A DNA stretch of 64,000 bases from Bacteroidota bacterium (GTDB taxonomy: Bacteria; Bacteroidota; Bacteroidia; Chitinophagales; Chitinophagaceae): positions 124,001 through 188,000 of the forward strand of contig CANGQJ010000002.1 in assembly GCA_947456625.1 (NCBI GenBank). The letters are read 5' to 3'. Each line of letters starts with the position of its first letter. Position 1 is the stretch's first letter. The notes beneath the pieces were generated by a model that saw only the letters and a list, made by a program, of their open reading frames with translations, was not told the origin of the DNA and searched no databases. The position numbers and the translations under genes were made by a program. Positions 8,964-18,433 of the stretch are shown piece after piece.

Positions 8964-9734
8964 ATGAAAAATTTTAAAAGCATATTAAAACCAATAGTTT
9001 TTATTGTTTGTTTATTATTTGGTTTTCGTGCTCATGCGCAAATGCCCATGTCTGCCCTTATTACCGATTTACGTGAATTAGACCTCAATACAATTGCATA
9101 TGATCCAGCACATCCAAAGGCCAGCAAAGCAGGTGGGATAAGCTATTCAGAGGTAGAAGGAACTCCTTTCTGGAACGAAAAGTGGAACCCTGCCATATTA
9201 TTTTTTGCTAATGGAGGAAAGGCTAAAATTAATCAAGCAAAACTTAATTTGTACACCGGAGAAATTCATTATCTAAGTAGTGATGGCACCGAACTTGCTG
9301 TAGAAAACGAAGGGGTTAATAGACTTGTATTTTTAAACATAAAAAATTTAACCCAACCTATTGCCAGTTTTGCAAAATTAATAAACCACACAACTGGCAA
9401 TGGTACTGCATTTTATAAGGTTTTAAATGCAGGTAAGTTTCAATTAATTCTTTTGCAAAAGCAAATGGTAAAAACAAGTCCTTATGATCCCATACAAGGA
9501 AAAAGCATAAGTAGTTTTTATTCAAAAAAGGATTATGCTATTTATAATGAAGGAAAAGTAATTCCACTTAAAGATTTAGACCGTGCTTCTATTTTAGCGG
9601 CAATTCCATTAAACACCTTAACAGAGGACTGGTTAAAAACAAGTAAGTCTAAGTTAAAATCTGAAAAAGAAATTACCGATTACTTGGAGCAAGTAAATTT
9701 GAGCTACCTACCAATTAATGGTAACATTAAATAA
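8964..9734 (+). CDS. Exported protein of unknown function
   Basis: A 256-residue protein that I do not recognise as a named family. It has a signal peptide ending near RAHAQ (residue 25), then a single soluble region with no obvious catalytic motif. The middle portion (roughly residues 65-160) is rich in beta-strand-like alternation, and the tail is Lys-rich and probably helical. It follows the D-aminoacylase gene by 24 bp and may be in its operon. Confidence 0.75.
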   Translation: MKNFKSILKPIVFIVCLLFGFRAHAQMPMSALITDLRELDLNTIAYDPAHPKASKAGGISYSEVEGTPFWNEKWNPAILFFANGGKAKINQAKLNLYTGEIHYLSSDGTELAVENEGVNRLVFLNIKNLTQPIASFAKLINHTTGNGTAFYKVLNAGKFQLILLQKQMVKTSPYDPIQGKSISSFYSKKDYAIYNEGKVIPLKDLDRASILAAIPLNTLTEDWLKTSKSKLKSEKEITDYLEQVNLSYLPINGNIK

Positions 9735-9762
9735 ATTAATCTTAACTCAATAAGTTTAAACA

Positions 9763-9783
9763 CCTAGTAAAATAATTACTAGG
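9763..9783. terminator. Inverted repeat between convergent genes, possible terminator
   Basis: CCTAGTAA and TTACTAGG form an exact 8-bp stem around a 5-base AATAA loop. It sits between the stop of the unknown exported protein and the stop of the VIT1-type gene, and it overlaps the latter's stop codon. It lacks a long T run, so it is a weak terminator at best. Confidence 0.4.
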
Positions 9784-10483
9784 CCTGAATTAATTTAGCA
9801 ATGGTAAATGCAGTGGCTGCAGCTGTTGCGCCAATAAGCATTACTTTAATCCCACCCCACCAAGGATTAATACCTGTCATCTTACTTTTAAAGTACCCAA
9901 AAATAAATAAGCATACTAGTGTGATCATTGCGGAAATCTCTAAGCCCTTAAATGCATTGTCTACAAAAAAATAAGGTGTCAAAGGAATTAAGCCTCCAAC
10001 AATATAACTAGCTCCAATATTAAAAGCGCTATTGCGTGCACGCTTTGGATTAGGCTCTTCTAAACCTAATTCAAATTTCATCATAAAGTCAACCCATCGT
10101 TTATCGTCTTTTATTATTTCTTGCGTAGCTTCCTCGGCAGTATCCTTGCTTAATCCCCAACCCAAAAACACATTACGCACTTCCTGTATTTCCACTTCTC
10201 TTTTATGTTCTAATTCCCAATATTCTTTTTTGAGTTCACTCTTATAGTGGTCCTGCTCTGTTTTACCAGCCAAGTATCCACCAAGCCCCATGGCAATGGA
10301 ACCTGCAGCAACCTCCGCTATCCCTGCAATCCAAATTAAATTTACATGGCCTTCCACTGCACCACTTAAACCAGCTGCAAGAGCAAAAGGAACGGTAAGT
10401 CCGTCACTCATTCCAATAACTATATCGGTTAATAGGTCGCTGCTTTGCATGTGTTCCTCTAGGTGTAAATGTAGTTCGCTCAT
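9779..10483 (-). CDS. VIT1/CCC1-family iron/manganese transporter
   Basis: A 234-residue integral membrane protein with about five hydrophobic segments. The family pattern is clear: a first helix block with DIVIGMSDGLTVPFALAAGLSGA, then GGYLAGKTEQDHY, an acidic/helical cytosolic stretch (residues about 80-140) with several Glu residues, and a C-terminal membrane block. Members export Fe2+ or Mn2+ from the cytosol, or load it into compartments in eukaryotes. In bacteria they are thought to relieve metal excess. A TACATTTG -7-like box lies upstream of the start on this strand (10522-10529). It is monocistronic and divergent from the oxidoreductase gene. Confidence 0.88.
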   Translation of the reverse strand: MSELHLHLEEHMQSSDLLTDIVIGMSDGLTVPFALAAGLSGAVEGHVNLIWIAGIAEVAAGSIAMGLGGYLAGKTEQDHYKSELKKEYWELEHKREVEIQEVRNVFLGWGLSKDTAEEATQEIIKDDKRWVDFMMKFELGLEEPNPKRARNSAFNIGASYIVGGLIPLTPYFFVDNAFKGLEISAMITLVCLFIFGYFKSKMTGINPWWGGIKVMLIGATAAATAFTIAKLIQA

Positions 10484-10521
10484 ATTTTATAGAATTATAA
10501 TGATTCGCTTTTGAATACAAT

Positions 10522-10529
10522 CAAATGTA
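10522..10529 (-). promoter_or_regulatory. Possible -7 promoter box of the VIT1-type gene
   Basis: The minus strand reads TACATTTG, an exact match to the Bacteroidota -7 consensus TAnnTTTG, 39 bp before the start codon. No clear TTTG -33 element was found at the expected distance. Confidence 0.4.
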
Positions 10530-10593
10530 AACAAAATTGAATAAATTTAGTAAGCTTAAAACTAATCTTAATCATAATTTAAAATGATATTAT

Positions 10594-11862
10594 ATGGATG
10601 CAAATAAAAAAAATTCTAGACGTAAGTTTTTAAAAAATGCAGCTACGCTTGTTACAGGAATTTCTATTGTTCCCAGACATGTATTGGGAAGAGGTTTTTT
10701 AGCACCAAGTGATCAACTCACTAAAGGCATTATAGGTGTGGGTGGAATGGGTCGTGGCCATATCCCTTATGCGGGAACTAGGGTGGTAGCTATTTGTGAT
10801 GTAGATAAAAATCATTTAACCGAAGTAGCAGAAAAAATTGGAGGAGGCGTAAAAACTTTTCATGATCATCGTGAATTAATTGCCTTGCCCGAAGTAGACA
10901 TTGTGCATATTGCAACCCCTCCACATTGGCATGGAATTATGTCGGTAGAAGCTGCCAAAGCAGGAAAAGATATTTGGTGCGAAAAACCAATGACCAGAAC
11001 AATTGGGGAAGGAAAAATTGTAAGAGCAGCAGTTGCACAGTATGGTCGTATGTTTAGATTAAACACTTGGTTTAGGTTTGAAGATAATTTTTATGGTATG
11101 AACACCACTGTAAAACCAATTAAAAAATTAGTAGAGAGTGGATTATTAGGATGGCCATTAACAGTAACCGTTAGTAAGACCACTGGATTTGATTGGAAAT
11201 TTTACTGGGTAGGTAAAACAAATTTAGAACCGCAAGCGGTGCCAGCGCAACTGGATTATGACCGATGGCTAGGACCCGCTCCCTATAAGCCTTACCACGT
11301 TCACCGAACGCATCAAACCTTTAGAGGTTATTGGGATTATGATGGTGGAGGATTGGGTGATATGGGACAACATTACTTAGATCCTATACAATATTTTTTA
11401 GGCAAAGACCAAACCAGTCCTGTAAAAGTAGAAGTAGACGCAGAACAACAACATCCTGATGCATGTGGCACATTTAGAAAAATCACTTACACTTATGCCG
11501 ATGGTTGTAAAATTATTTTAGACGGAGAGGCTAAGGATCCTAATGCAGCTTACATAGAGGGTCCAAATGGAAAATTATTTGCTGGATTTAAAAGTACCAT
11601 TCCAAATTTAAAAGAAAAATTAGCCATGATGCCCGATCCTGCACCACAGGTCACTAATTTTTTAGACAGTGTAAAGTATCGAACGCGGTTTGCATTAAAT
11701 GAGCAAAATGGTTTTAAGTCATGCACCTTAATTAATATGGGAAAAATTGCCTTACAGTTAGGGCGCACATTAAATTTTGATCCAAATAAAGAGGAGTTTG
11801 TTAATGACACAGAAGCTAATTATTTAATTCATCCGCCAATGCGAGGTCCTTGGCAAATTTAA
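10594..11862 (+). CDS. Gfo/Idh/MocA-family oxidoreductase with Tat-type signal
   Basis: A 422-residue NAD(P)-dependent sugar oxidoreductase. The N-terminus SRRKFLKNAATLV with two arginines, followed by a hydrophobic segment, is a twin-arginine export signal, so the enzyme folds with its cofactor before export. The Rossmann motif appears as GVGGMGRGH, and the family's catalytic EKPMTR motif (Lys in CEKPMT) is present. Periplasmic Gfo/Idh enzymes next to DUF1080 proteins are known to work in 3-keto-sugar pathways in Bacteroidota. The next gene, a DUF1080 protein, starts 43 bp downstream and fits that role. The exact substrate is unknown. Confidence 0.88.
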   Translation: MDANKKNSRRKFLKNAATLVTGISIVPRHVLGRGFLAPSDQLTKGIIGVGGMGRGHIPYAGTRVVAICDVDKNHLTEVAEKIGGGVKTFHDHRELIALPEVDIVHIATPPHWHGIMSVEAAKAGKDIWCEKPMTRTIGEGKIVRAAVAQYGRMFRLNTWFRFEDNFYGMNTTVKPIKKLVESGLLGWPLTVTVSKTTGFDWKFYWVGKTNLEPQAVPAQLDYDRWLGPAPYKPYHVHRTHQTFRGYWDYDGGGLGDMGQHYLDPIQYFLGKDQTSPVKVEVDAEQQHPDACGTFRKITYTYADGCKIILDGEAKDPNAAYIEGPNGKLFAGFKSTIPNLKEKLAMMPDPAPQVTNFLDSVKYRTRFALNEQNGFKSCTLINMGKIALQLGRTLNFDPNKEEFVNDTEANYLIHPPMRGPWQI

Positions 11863-11904
11863 TAAACAACAAAAAAATTATTATAAGCGAATAAAAAGCA
11901 ACTA

Positions 11905-13905
11905 ATGAAAAATAAAATTAAATATATAAAATTACTAGCGCCATTATGCATGGCATTAGTTACTAGTGTAGTGTTTTCACAAGCTTCCTCTTCCCCAAAA
12001 CAAGTAATTGAAGTTTTTCCATACCAGCATACAACTGAGTCTGGTAAAGCCTTAGAGGATATGAGTAGCTGGAATCAAGCACAATGGAAAAACTTTTTTA
12101 AACTTATACAGGACAGCAATGCTAAAGTAAAAGTTAGCTACGCACTACATGCCTATGTAAATAAAGTAGCACTTGAAACAGATAAAAAAGAGGCCTTTGT
12201 TGCCATTTTAAAAAAACAAATAAAAAAAGCAAGTTCGGAGTATGCTAAAATTTTATTGCAAGAGGAATTAAAATTATTAAATAGTGAAGCCTATGTAAAT
12301 GAAAGGTTACAATTAACTTATCCTAAAAACGAAGTTTTGCCGGGTAAGGCATTTACAAAAAATCCTAACCCAGTGCAACGTTTATTGTATTTGCAAAAAT
12401 TACTTGAAAAGCAAATCAATCCCTTGGAAAAGAAAAATATCATTTGGGAAGCAAGTAAAATTTCCGGCATTAGTAGTTTTATGCTGGTATCAAAATTTTT
12501 AGAGGACCAGGATGTAAACACTTATGCAGCCGCTGCTATTTGCAAACTAGCCCTAAATGATCATAGTATTTACGGAGCCGAAGTACGCACTGCTTTAGAA
12601 AATGCAATACTACTTATTCATGGAGAGGATAGTATTTTTTTAGTGCCTGCTATTAAATCTCATTTAAAAAAGATGCCTTATGATTATGGTTTTGTTTCCT
12701 TATTTAATGGCAAAGATTTAACAGGATGGAAAGGACTGGTTGTCAATCCTATTGCAAGAAGTAAAATGAATGACTCGGCTTTACATGCCGCACAAATTAT
12801 TGCAGATAAAAAAATGCGCGATGATTGGGTAGTGAAGGATGGTTTATTAAATTTTACAGGAAATGCAAATGGTGAAAATTTAGCTACTATAAATCAATAT
12901 GGGGATATAGAAATGTTTGTGGACTGGCGTATTCAAGCAAAAGGCGATGCGGGTATTTATTTACGCGGCACTCCTCAGGTGCAAATTTGGGATACCAGTC
13001 GTAGGGAAGTTGGCGCACAAGTAGGTTCTGGAGGTTTATATAATAATCAAAAAAATGTAAGCATACCATTAGTAGTAGCCGATAATAAAGTGGGCGAGTG
13101 GAATACTTTTCATATAATTATGCAAGGCGATAAAGTAACTGTTTATTTAAACGGAGTTTTGGTAACTGATCATATACCACTTGAAAATTATTGGAATCGC
13201 AGCCTACCGCTTTTTGTAAAAGAACAAATTGAATTACAAGCACATGGCACTTTTGTATCTTATCGCAATATTTATGTAAGAGAATTACCAAGCAATGAAC
13301 CCATAAAATTAAATGAACAAGAAGGCAAAGATGGTTTCACTTTATTATTTGATGGAACAAACATTAATAATTGGACGGGCAATACTGCAGGTTATTTAAT
13401 TCAGGATGGTGCACTAGTTGTAATTCCTGAAAATGGTTCTGGAGGAAATTTATATACTAAAGAGGAGTTTAGTGATTTTATATACAGGTTTGATTTTCAA
13501 TTAACTCCTGGTGCAAATAATGGAATTGGGGTGCATGCACCACTGGAAGGAGACGCTGCTTATGTTGGCATAGAGGTTCAGGTATTAGACAGTGAACATC
13601 CTATGTACGCTGCATTACAGCCTTATCAATACCATGGTTCGGTGTATGGAGTGATACCTGCTAAGCGTGGTTATTTAAAGCCAACAGGACAGTGGAACAG
13701 TGAAGAAATTGTAGTAAAGGGTACTAAAATTAAAGTGACTTTAAATGGCACTGTAATTATAGATGGCGATTATGCATTGGCTTCTAAAAATGGCACCATA
13801 GACCACAAGGAGCATCCTGGTTTATTAAATAAATTGGGTCACTTAGGTTTTTTAGGACATGGGGATGTGGTAAGATTTAAAAATATGCGCGTTAAACGCT
13901 TATAG
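11905..13905 (+). CDS. Exported protein with two DUF1080 (3-keto-disaccharide hydrolase-like) domains
   Basis: A 666-residue secreted protein with a signal peptide ending near SVVFSQ. Residues up to about 260 are helical and look like an alpha-solenoid of the HEAT kind. Two DUF1080 domains follow. The first starts at FVSLFNGKDLTGWKGL (near 265) and runs to about 455. The second starts at FTLLFDGTNINNWTG (near 475) and runs to the end. DUF1080 folds like a concanavalin-type lectin/glucanase, and members hydrolyse 3-keto-glycosides. The gene probably forms an operon with the preceding oxidoreductase. A strong bidirectional terminator follows. Confidence 0.87.
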   Translation: MKNKIKYIKLLAPLCMALVTSVVFSQASSSPKQVIEVFPYQHTTESGKALEDMSSWNQAQWKNFFKLIQDSNAKVKVSYALHAYVNKVALETDKKEAFVAILKKQIKKASSEYAKILLQEELKLLNSEAYVNERLQLTYPKNEVLPGKAFTKNPNPVQRLLYLQKLLEKQINPLEKKNIIWEASKISGISSFMLVSKFLEDQDVNTYAAAAICKLALNDHSIYGAEVRTALENAILLIHGEDSIFLVPAIKSHLKKMPYDYGFVSLFNGKDLTGWKGLVVNPIARSKMNDSALHAAQIIADKKMRDDWVVKDGLLNFTGNANGENLATINQYGDIEMFVDWRIQAKGDAGIYLRGTPQVQIWDTSRREVGAQVGSGGLYNNQKNVSIPLVVADNKVGEWNTFHIIMQGDKVTVYLNGVLVTDHIPLENYWNRSLPLFVKEQIELQAHGTFVSYRNIYVRELPSNEPIKLNEQEGKDGFTLLFDGTNINNWTGNTAGYLIQDGALVVIPENGSGGNLYTKEEFSDFIYRFDFQLTPGANNGIGVHAPLEGDAAYVGIEVQVLDSEHPMYAALQPYQYHGSVYGVIPAKRGYLKPTGQWNSEEIVVKGTKIKVTLNGTVIIDGDYALASKNGTIDHKEHPGLLNKLGHLGFLGHGDVVRFKNMRVKRL

Positions 13906-13953
13906 TTTCAAGTTTATTAGTGTTTGCTAAGGACACAAGAGATGAACAAAAAC

Positions 13954-13986
13954 AAAAATGCCCTCCAAAATTGGAGGGCATTTTTT
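13954..13986. terminator. Bidirectional intrinsic terminator
   Basis: AAAAATGCCCTCCAA and TTGGAGGGCATTTTT form a 15-bp stem with a tiny AA loop, flanked by A and T runs. It lies between the convergent DUF1080 and TonB receptor genes and can serve both strands. Confidence 0.9.
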
Positions 13987-14007
13987 ATATCAATAGTAAT
14001 TTAAATA

Positions 14008-17000
14008 CTAGTTAAATAAGTATCTAACACCAATTTGAATTTGGTAACGAGAACCTAAACCAGTACTTGGTTTGTAAGCTCTTGTATATGGGATTTTATT
14101 AACTGCATCCATATAAGGGAATGTGTAAACAGGTACAGTAGAAGTGCCTGTAGCAGCAGATTGATAAACCAATGGAGTTGTTGTTGTTGGTACATAAAAC
14201 ACACCCCAATCCTTATTCAATAAGTTGGTAAAGTTGTAAATGTCTGCAGTGAAACGTAAAGTATGCTTGTTTTTACCCACTGTAAATCTTACATCTTGTG
14301 TAAAGTTTAAATCTAATTTATGGGTCCAAGGTAATACGTAAGCATTTCTTTCAGCAAATTGACCACGACGTGACATTAAATATGGATTGTTTGCAATGAA
14401 TGCATCTAATTGATTCCATAATTCGTCTGGAGTACGTGTATCGCCTGTTGCTTGAACTAATTTAATTTGAGAAGATTTAGCAGGTACAAACATTAAGTCG
14501 TTGTAAGAGATACCGTCATTGTTAACGTCATTTTGTACATAATATGAAGTAGCATAGTTAGGAGCTCCTTCGTATACCATACCAATTGAAGTAGTTTGAT
14601 CCTTGATGAAATCCTTATGGTAAACAACACTTGCAATAATTCTGTGCGGTAAGTAGTTGTTTGAGTTACCAATCACAAAATCGTTAGGGTTATCAGAAGT
14701 TACTTTAGATCCCCACATGGTAGCAGCAGTAGAACCACTTACAGCAGCATCTTTAGCTTCCATTCTTGTGTAAGCTGCAGTTAATATAAAGTTCTTAGTT
14801 ATTTTTTGGATTTGTAAAGTTCCTGTCCAAGCAAAACCAGCGCTAGAGTTGGTCATGTAAATAGCGTTACCAATTGTTGGGTTATTAGCTGTTGCTGCAG
14901 TTGTTCCACCCATTTGCTTTCCACCTAAAGGATAAGTAGAAGTGTAAGGGAATCTCCAACGACCGTCAGACAATTTCACTAAACCTGTATTTGGCAATGC
15001 AATGTTTTGGAAAACAGAAGCATTAAATTGTTTTGTATAAGTACCTTCTGCAGTAATTGTCCAACCATTTCCTAATTTCTTATCCGCTGCTAAAGTAGAT
15101 TTAAATACTTGAGGGAATTTGTAGTTAGGATCTGTAACGTTAATAGAGTAGGAAGAACTTAAACCTGCAGTTGCTGCTGGGCGGTAAGCGTTCACATCTG
15201 GGTTAAACACGTTTGTATTTGTATTTGAGAAAGATCCAAACAATGCCATACCTGAGTTAGAAGCTTGGTTAGAAACCCATACAAAAGGAGGAGCGCCTTG
15301 GAATAAACCAGCACCACCACGAATTTGTAATGTTTGATCTCCGTAAGCATCGTAGTTAAATCCAATTCTTGGAGAAATTTGTACAGCCATATTTGGAGCA
15401 GCACCAGTATTTGCATGAATACCTTGGTAGAAACGAGTTAAAGTATCAACTACTGGGTTGTATAAGAAAGTGTTGTAGAACTTACTGTAATCAAAACGTA
15501 CACCATAAGTGATAGTTAATTTATCGGTAGCTCTGTACTTATCTTGTACATACACACCAGCTTCAAAATCCTTAGGTCCTACTAATGGGAAAGCACCACC
15601 ACCTAATGTATAAGATAAGTTATACACTGCAGCTTTTGTTCCAACACCATTTGCAGAGTTGATGAAATCGTTTAAGCTATTAAAACGGTAAGTACCCTCA
15701 TAGTTAGGAGAGAATCCGTTTAAATATTTTTTAAATGAAGATTGTAAACCAATGCTTAATTCGTGCTTTCCAGCATAAATAGATAAGTTATCGTTGAATT
15801 GGTAAACGTCTGTATTTAATTTATTTCCGTAAGTATATAACTCATATCCAAAAGAAGTAAATGGTTTACCATTACCGTCTAAGATATCCACCATTGGAAA
15901 TTCTTTGCTAGATAAAGCATTTCTGTAATCTCTTAATGCAGAATATCCAACTTGTAATTTATTACTCATGCTATTGCTGAACTTAGTGTTTAACTCGGCA
16001 ATAAATACATTCGCGTTATTATTAATTTCATAACCAGCACCAAAGAAAGGTAATGCTGTTGTACTTGCTTGTCTTGTAGAGGCAGATCCACTGTTTGATG
16101 GCGGAATTTGGCTTGCAGACTTTAAGTAGTTATACTTTAAAGTGAAAGTATTGTTTGCATCAATGTTCCAGTCTAACTTCATAGTTAAACGCTTAGAAGA
16201 AGCTACATAAGAATATCCTTGGTAAGCACCTGGATCATAGTTATACTTAGACTTTAAGAAATCAGATAACTTATTTAAAGAATCGGCATTAGCTGCAGAA
16301 ATAGTAGAACCATTTGCTGGATTGCTAGCAGAAGAAGCAGACCAAGTAGTACCTGGAGTAGTGGTAGCTTCTTGCTCTCCGTTTACAAATAAGAATAATT
16401 TATTTTTAATGATTGCACCGCTAGCAGTGAAACCTTTTAAATCGTAGCTATAGTCTTGCTTAGGTACTGTAATGGTGTATGGAGCACCATTCACATCATA
16501 ACCTTGCCAATCCTTGTTTTTCATGTATTGGTAAACCGATCCAGAGTAAGTGTTAGTACCACTTCTTGAAACTGAGTTTACACCACCACCCACAAAACCA
16601 CCATTCTTAACATCAAAGGGAGAAGTGTTAACTTGGATTTGCTCAATCGCATCTAATGAAACTGCGTTTTGACCAGTTTGACCACCAATATCACCAGATA
16701 AACCAAATGAGTTATTAAAGTTAGCACCATCAATAGTGATGTTGTTTAATTGAGAACTTTGACCACCAAAAGAACCACTATTATAAGTAGGAGTTAATTT
16801 AATGATGTCCTTATAAGAACGAGAAATAGTAGGCAAACTTGTGATTTGATTTCTATTAAAAGTTTCTTGAGAACCTGTACGAGCGTTGTTGAAAATTTTA
16901 TCTTGCTTAGTTGAAGAAACTACTACTTCTTTTAAAGTACTGCTTGCTTCAAGCATTGCAAAGTTTGCTTTGTATGTTTGACCTAATAACAAATTGATAT

Positions 17001-17283
17001 CATCTTGTTTTTCAGTCTTTAAACCTACATAAGATACTTGTAATAAATAAGGTCCACCAATTTTTAAGTTAGTTAAGTTATATCTACCGTCGTTACGACT
17101 TGTAGTTACATACTTGGTTCCTGTTGGTTGGTGAATTGCAGTAATATTTGCACCTGCAATACCTGCATTTCCTACAGTGATTAAACCTTGTATCTCGGCT
17201 GTTGTTTCTTGTGCGTTTACTTTAATAACAGATATTAAAATAACCAATAACACAGACAAAGCTTGTTTTAAAACACTTTTCAT
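14008..17283 (-). CDS. TonB-dependent outer-membrane receptor, Oar-like
   Basis: A 1091-residue outer-membrane transporter. It has a signal peptide ending near VKVNAQ (residue 24). A carboxypeptidase-regulatory-like domain follows (about 27-115, with the RNDGRYNLTNLKIGGPYLL pattern). The plug domain (about 125-240) carries SRSYKDIIKLTPT and SFGLSGDIGGQTGQNAV. The rest is a beta-barrel that ends in an aromatic strand RYLFN. The plug and barrel pattern match the Oar subfamily rather than SusC, and no SusD partner is adjacent. The substrate is unknown; peptides or large polymers are usual guesses. Codon use is notably regular, which suggests strong expression. It is monocistronic. Confidence 0.9.
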   Translation of the reverse strand: MKSVLKQALSVLLVILISVIKVNAQETTAEIQGLITVGNAGIAGANITAIHQPTGTKYVTTSRNDGRYNLTNLKIGGPYLLQVSYVGLKTEKQDDINLLLGQTYKANFAMLEASSTLKEVVVSSTKQDKIFNNARTGSQETFNRNQITSLPTISRSYKDIIKLTPTYNSGSFGGQSSQLNNITIDGANFNNSFGLSGDIGGQTGQNAVSLDAIEQIQVNTSPFDVKNGGFVGGGVNSVSRSGTNTYSGSVYQYMKNKDWQGYDVNGAPYTITVPKQDYSYDLKGFTASGAIIKNKLFLFVNGEQEATTTPGTTWSASSASNPANGSTISAANADSLNKLSDFLKSKYNYDPGAYQGYSYVASSKRLTMKLDWNIDANNTFTLKYNYLKSASQIPPSNSGSASTRQASTTALPFFGAGYEINNNANVFIAELNTKFSNSMSNKLQVGYSALRDYRNALSSKEFPMVDILDGNGKPFTSFGYELYTYGNKLNTDVYQFNDNLSIYAGKHELSIGLQSSFKKYLNGFSPNYEGTYRFNSLNDFINSANGVGTKAAVYNLSYTLGGGAFPLVGPKDFEAGVYVQDKYRATDKLTITYGVRFDYSKFYNTFLYNPVVDTLTRFYQGIHANTGAAPNMAVQISPRIGFNYDAYGDQTLQIRGGAGLFQGAPPFVWVSNQASNSGMALFGSFSNTNTNVFNPDVNAYRPAATAGLSSSYSINVTDPNYKFPQVFKSTLAADKKLGNGWTITAEGTYTKQFNASVFQNIALPNTGLVKLSDGRWRFPYTSTYPLGGKQMGGTTAATANNPTIGNAIYMTNSSAGFAWTGTLQIQKITKNFILTAAYTRMEAKDAAVSGSTAATMWGSKVTSDNPNDFVIGNSNNYLPHRIIASVVYHKDFIKDQTTSIGMVYEGAPNYATSYYVQNDVNNDGISYNDLMFVPAKSSQIKLVQATGDTRTPDELWNQLDAFIANNPYLMSRRGQFAERNAYVLPWTHKLDLNFTQDVRFTVGKNKHTLRFTADIYNFTNLLNKDWGVFYVPTTTTPLVYQSAATGTSTVPVYTFPYMDAVNKIPYTRAYKPSTGLGSRYQIQIGVRYLFN

Positions 17284-17540
17284 TTTGTAAGGTATTTGTT
17301 TATAATTTTAAAGTGCAAATTTATACTAAAACTTGTTAATAAACCTTACAAATCCTTAACAAATCGTTAACTAATTTTATCTGTTCAGGAAAACTACAAA
17401 ATACGAGTAAATATATTAGACAGAAAAATTCATAAATAATTAATAAACAATTAGTTATGAAAATGCAATAATTTGGAGAAAATTGATATTCTATTGATAA
17501 TCAATTATTTAGTTAAATATTAGCGACTTTTAAGTAAAAA

Positions 17541-18362
17541 TTATTCCAAATTTGTCAATAAATCATAAATTTTGACAGCCAATGAATCCTTGTAATTTGG
17601 CTTAACTAGATAATTGTCTATTTGATGCACCGGAATAATCCTTTTGGTTGAGCTGGTTATGAATGCCTCTTTTGCATTTTGTATTTCAGCAATTGATACT
17701 TCACGGGTCTCAAATGGAATTTGATACTGAGCACAAATTTGGAGTATATTTTTCCGGGTGACCCCTTTGAGCATGTGTTCATGGGCAGTGACTAATACAT
17801 TGTGCTGGGTCAATAAAAAGAAATTAGATCTTGGACATTCTCTCACTGCTCCATTGTGGTGGTATAATATATCATCTGCACCCTGCTCTTTCATCCAAGG
17901 TTGTAACCAAACCGCCATCAAATAGTCCGTTGTTTTTACATCAGGTATTTGTCTTTGATACGAATAGGTCGCCAATTTTATTCCGGTAGTTGGTAAATGA
18001 AGGGTAGGCTCTGCTAAAGGTGCTTGAATCACAATTAAATGAGGATGTTCAATGGTGTAACCATCGGGAGCATCTCCTCCTGCAATAATCATTCGAATCC
18101 CAGAATAGGACATTTGATTTTTATGAATAAGCTCCTTTACAATATTTTTTATGTCTTCTCTTGTTTGCGGAATCGTCAACCTCATTTTTTCAGCTGAGTG
18201 AAAAAATCGATCCAAATGATCATCAATGAATAAAGGTTTATCGCCAGCAACTCTTAAAAAATCAAATATGCCATACCCTCTTTGTACTAACAAATCAGTC
18301 ACTGGAACACCCGCTTTTTCAATTATTTGAATTTGATTATTTGCAAAACAGTATATACTCAT
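17541..18362 (-). CDS. Aminotransferase class IV (fold-type IV PLP) protein
   Basis: A 273-residue PLP enzyme of the branched-chain/D-alanine aminotransferase and aminodeoxychorismate-lyase family. The early RGYGIFDFLRV block, the Schiff-base Lys near residue 141 (in DVKTTDYLMAVW), ADDILYHHNGAVRECPRSNFFLL and the phosphate-binding GVTRKNIL segment are all seen. The length is short for IlvE (about 300-360) and nearer to D-amino-acid transaminase or PabC. Given two D-aminoacylase-type genes elsewhere in the window, a D-amino-acid role is possible but not shown. It stands alone between the TonB receptor and the GH97 gene. Confidence 0.85.
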   Translation of the reverse strand: MSIYCFANNQIQIIEKAGVPVTDLLVQRGYGIFDFLRVAGDKPLFIDDHLDRFFHSAEKMRLTIPQTREDIKNIVKELIHKNQMSYSGIRMIIAGGDAPDGYTIEHPHLIVIQAPLAEPTLHLPTTGIKLATYSYQRQIPDVKTTDYLMAVWLQPWMKEQGADDILYHHNGAVRECPRSNFFLLTQHNVLVTAHEHMLKGVTRKNILQICAQYQIPFETREVSIAEIQNAKEAFITSSTKRIIPVHQIDNYLVKPNYKDSLAVKIYDLLTNLE

Positions 18363-18433
18363 CCTTTTAATATTTATATAAAACTACAAATAAGTATTCA
18401 TCCATTAAGAAGTTAATAAAAATTGAATTAAAA

